DNA from: Glandiceps talaboti
Taxonomy: Eukaryota; Hemichordata; Enteropneusta; Spengelidae
Reading direction: 5' to 3'
Length of the DNA: 64,000 nucleotides
NCBI RefSeq assembly: GCF_964340395.1
Contig: NC_135570.1
Span: forward strand, 1,889,001-1,953,000
Every line of letters starts with the position of its first letter. Position 1 is the first letter of the stretch. The notes under the pieces were generated by a model. The model was given only the letters and a program-made list of their open reading frames with translations, did no database searches and was not told the origin of the DNA. A program made the position numbers and the translations under genes. Positions 61,970 to 64,000 of the stretch are shown piece after piece.

Positions 61970-62105
61970 ATGAATCATTCACATACTGGCAAAGCGTCCC
62001 ATAGCAACGAGCCATCCAATCGTCTGACAACCAATGCTGACAATGGTCATGCTATAGTCCACAACCTTTTATATCCACTGCGAAACAGTGCAACTAGACA
62101 GCGAG
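61970..62105 (+). CDS. Probable first coding exon of an unrecognised gene
   Basis: ATG at 61970 opens a 45-codon frame (MNHSHTGKASHSNEPSNRLT ... LLYPLRNSATRQR) that ends in phase 1 at a good donor CGAG|GTATGT. An in-frame TGA lies upstream at 61940, so this ATG would be the true start. The peptide is polar and Ser/Asn-rich, with no signal sequence. Local CpG content is higher than average, as near promoters. I do not recognise the family, and the next exon is not visible in the remaining 1.9 kb. Confidence 0.4.
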
Positions 62106-64000
62106 GTATGTACCACAATCTGTTTAGAATTTTTATAGACTAGGTCCGTACAGTCGTGGAATGTTACCTAAGAAGTGAAGTCCATCATATTTTCAACATT
62201 TACAGATTAATCTGTGCTTTAGTTTCTGTTTTACAAGCTTAATTCTTGCAGGTGGAAGGTAGGGTATAGTTGAGTTGGAACACATGCTATAGATATTTGT
62301 TACAAACTCCATGTAAGAAGGTAAACGTCGCTGTCGACCTTTAATTCATTGAGTAGCGGGAGTGTCTACTTCTCTTTTAGATTTTGTCACTGGTAAGCAA
62401 TGAGATGTCTTTGCACAGGACATTGAAATACAATGTGATATCTCCGTGGTAATATGTGTATGTATGCACTCTATACCGTCCATCATGGCCGGTCCTTCTC
62501 ATTGCACCTGCTATTAACACCGTGTCCATTTCCATGTTTCTTTATGTACAGGTAATTAATCATACAGACCCAGTAGTAATAGCTACAGGTGTGAATAAGT
62601 AACGACATTGGAAAGTTGTTACTTTGTCTTCATTTTTAAGATCCTATCCTCCAAGTAAGTGGCTCTTATTATTATCATCATTTCACTAATATAGAAGTAT
62701 GAACACATTGGTCGATGGATACATACTAAACATAGTTATATTTTGACGTGGTTAGTATATACCATTAGATTATTTGAGATTTTACTGTTTTACATCATTG
62801 AATATTTGCTTCTATGATGGGGTGCTCGCCCAGACCATATTCAGACTGAGTATTTGTAATATTGTCAAGTTAAAGCAGTTAGTCAACATAGACTTACTAA
62901 CAAGGGGTAACTAAAAACAAAGACACCAAAACAGTGCTAATTGAATTCATAACGAAATTCAACACTAACATTATATCCAAGACTAGAAAATCGTGGATTT
63001 TTTTTGGTTAAAAAAGTCTTCGATTTGAGATTGGGAGAATTATGGTGTCGACTACGGAGGTTTGATCAACACAGTGCGATTCCTGTGTTGCACAGTAGCG
63101 ATAGTAAGGGAAAGGTAGGCTTAGACCAGACTGGATTCATTTATTCAATGGGCATTCTCACACCTAATATAGTATAGTAAAGAGATTGTGTGTGTATACA
63201 TGAATTGTGTTCATTCCAGTGTTCGCCTGAAGGTGTCAATTTCACAACGGTCAAGTTCAAACCGCAAATATAGTGTGATAAATTATCAGTATCACGCCTC
63301 CATTTGCCGGTAGTGCGATCAGAGTATTCGGTGAAAAGTATTGTTTTGATCAGTGCGTGTAGAATGGCTATTGTGTGTATCTTTATATACTGTCTTGGTC
63401 TTGGACAACACAACGACATGAACACATTGTAGGGTGGTTTTATAAGCACTAAAGTCGTCAGGTATATACAACCTTTCGACCTATTGAACCCTCACGTCGT
63501 ATGAAATTAACATGGGATGAAGCAATGGAATACTGGTATAGTACACCTCCATAATAGACACAATATGCACTTTTAATCTTTCTACTGAAATTTATTATAA
63601 AATCAATTTCTTGTCATTCATTCCTTTCATATAAACATATTTATGTGTTTAGTCCATAAAGACGTACTTAAAACGAATTGATTGTGTCGTTATCAGCGAC
63701 AGTCCAATAATGTTTGCTAACTTGGTTGATATGGTACATGATCCCCTGGGGATTCACCCTATACAGTCACAGTAATCATACCGTTTTGTGCGATATGACA
63801 TTGTGGGTTGTTTTCATGACAACTCAGGTCGTTGCATATGCCTTGAAATAGACAAGTCTGTCAGCTATGACAATATAAACACTTCGGTTAGTGTGTCGTA
63901 ATCCTGTATGACGACGGCATAATATAACACAATAAACACGATATAGGCCTTTCAGTACGAACAGAAAACATATCCAACAATGCACACGGCTTACTGTCAA
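62106..64000. other. Probable first intron or intergenic DNA
   Basis: No exon, repeat array or transposon terminus recognised. Confidence 0.4.

Overview
This is a 64 kb stretch of AT-rich animal (eukaryotic) genomic DNA. It has short coding exons separated by GT-AG introns, a great deal of micro-, mini- and satellite repeat, fold-back elements and decayed LINE fragments. No prokaryotic or viral gene organisation is present. The protein matches (a BMP type I receptor with a complete kinase domain, MAD2, CDK11/PITSLRE and a sarcosine-oxidase-like flavoenzyme), together with the repeat landscape, fit a marine invertebrate bilaterian, for example an amphioxus-, hemichordate- or lophotrochozoan-type genome. 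The species cannot be fixed from the sequence alone.

Layout. 1-16.7 kb: no gene that I can support; tandem arrays dominate (36-bp satellite at 3.5-5.5 kb, 46-bp minisatellite at 7.1-7.5 kb, GA tract at 11.6 kb, TG/TGTA tracts plus a 42-bp array at 12.7-13.5 kb). 16.8-22.4 kb (+): nine exons of a BMP type I receptor, complete except for the signal-peptide exon. 22.4-30.6 kb: 3' UTR/intergenic DNA with MITE-like elements and a POU-octamer cluster. 30.6-34.6 kb (+): a CpG/CRE/YY1-type promoter-like first exon, an SH3 exon resembling PI3-kinase p85 but carrying an in-frame stop, and two further exon-like segments. 36.8-37.5 kb (-): LINE remnant. 37.6-38.3 kb (+): the last two exons of MAD2L1. 41.3-44.3 kb: duplicated tRNA-derived SINE-like unit and a higher-order tandem array. 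45.2-47.6 kb (-): two exons of CDK11, one with a disabled catalytic loop. 49.1-50.7 kb: four consecutive fold-back elements. 51.1-60.3 kb (-): a complete five-exon FAD-dependent amine-oxidase-like gene (418 aa). Its intron 1 carries about 56 copies of a 67-bp repeat and its intron 2 a LINE. 62.0 kb (+): a likely first exon of an unknown gene.

The genes are ordinary cellular genes with no operon-like relation. The most unusual theme is the coupling of tandem duplication to splice sites. In at least three introns the 5' splice site and its flank have been tandemly copied, and the 67-bp array in the oxidase gene looks, in transcript orientation, like a chain of in-frame mini-exons. A palindromic pair of CTCF-type motifs sits just upstream of the oxidase gene.
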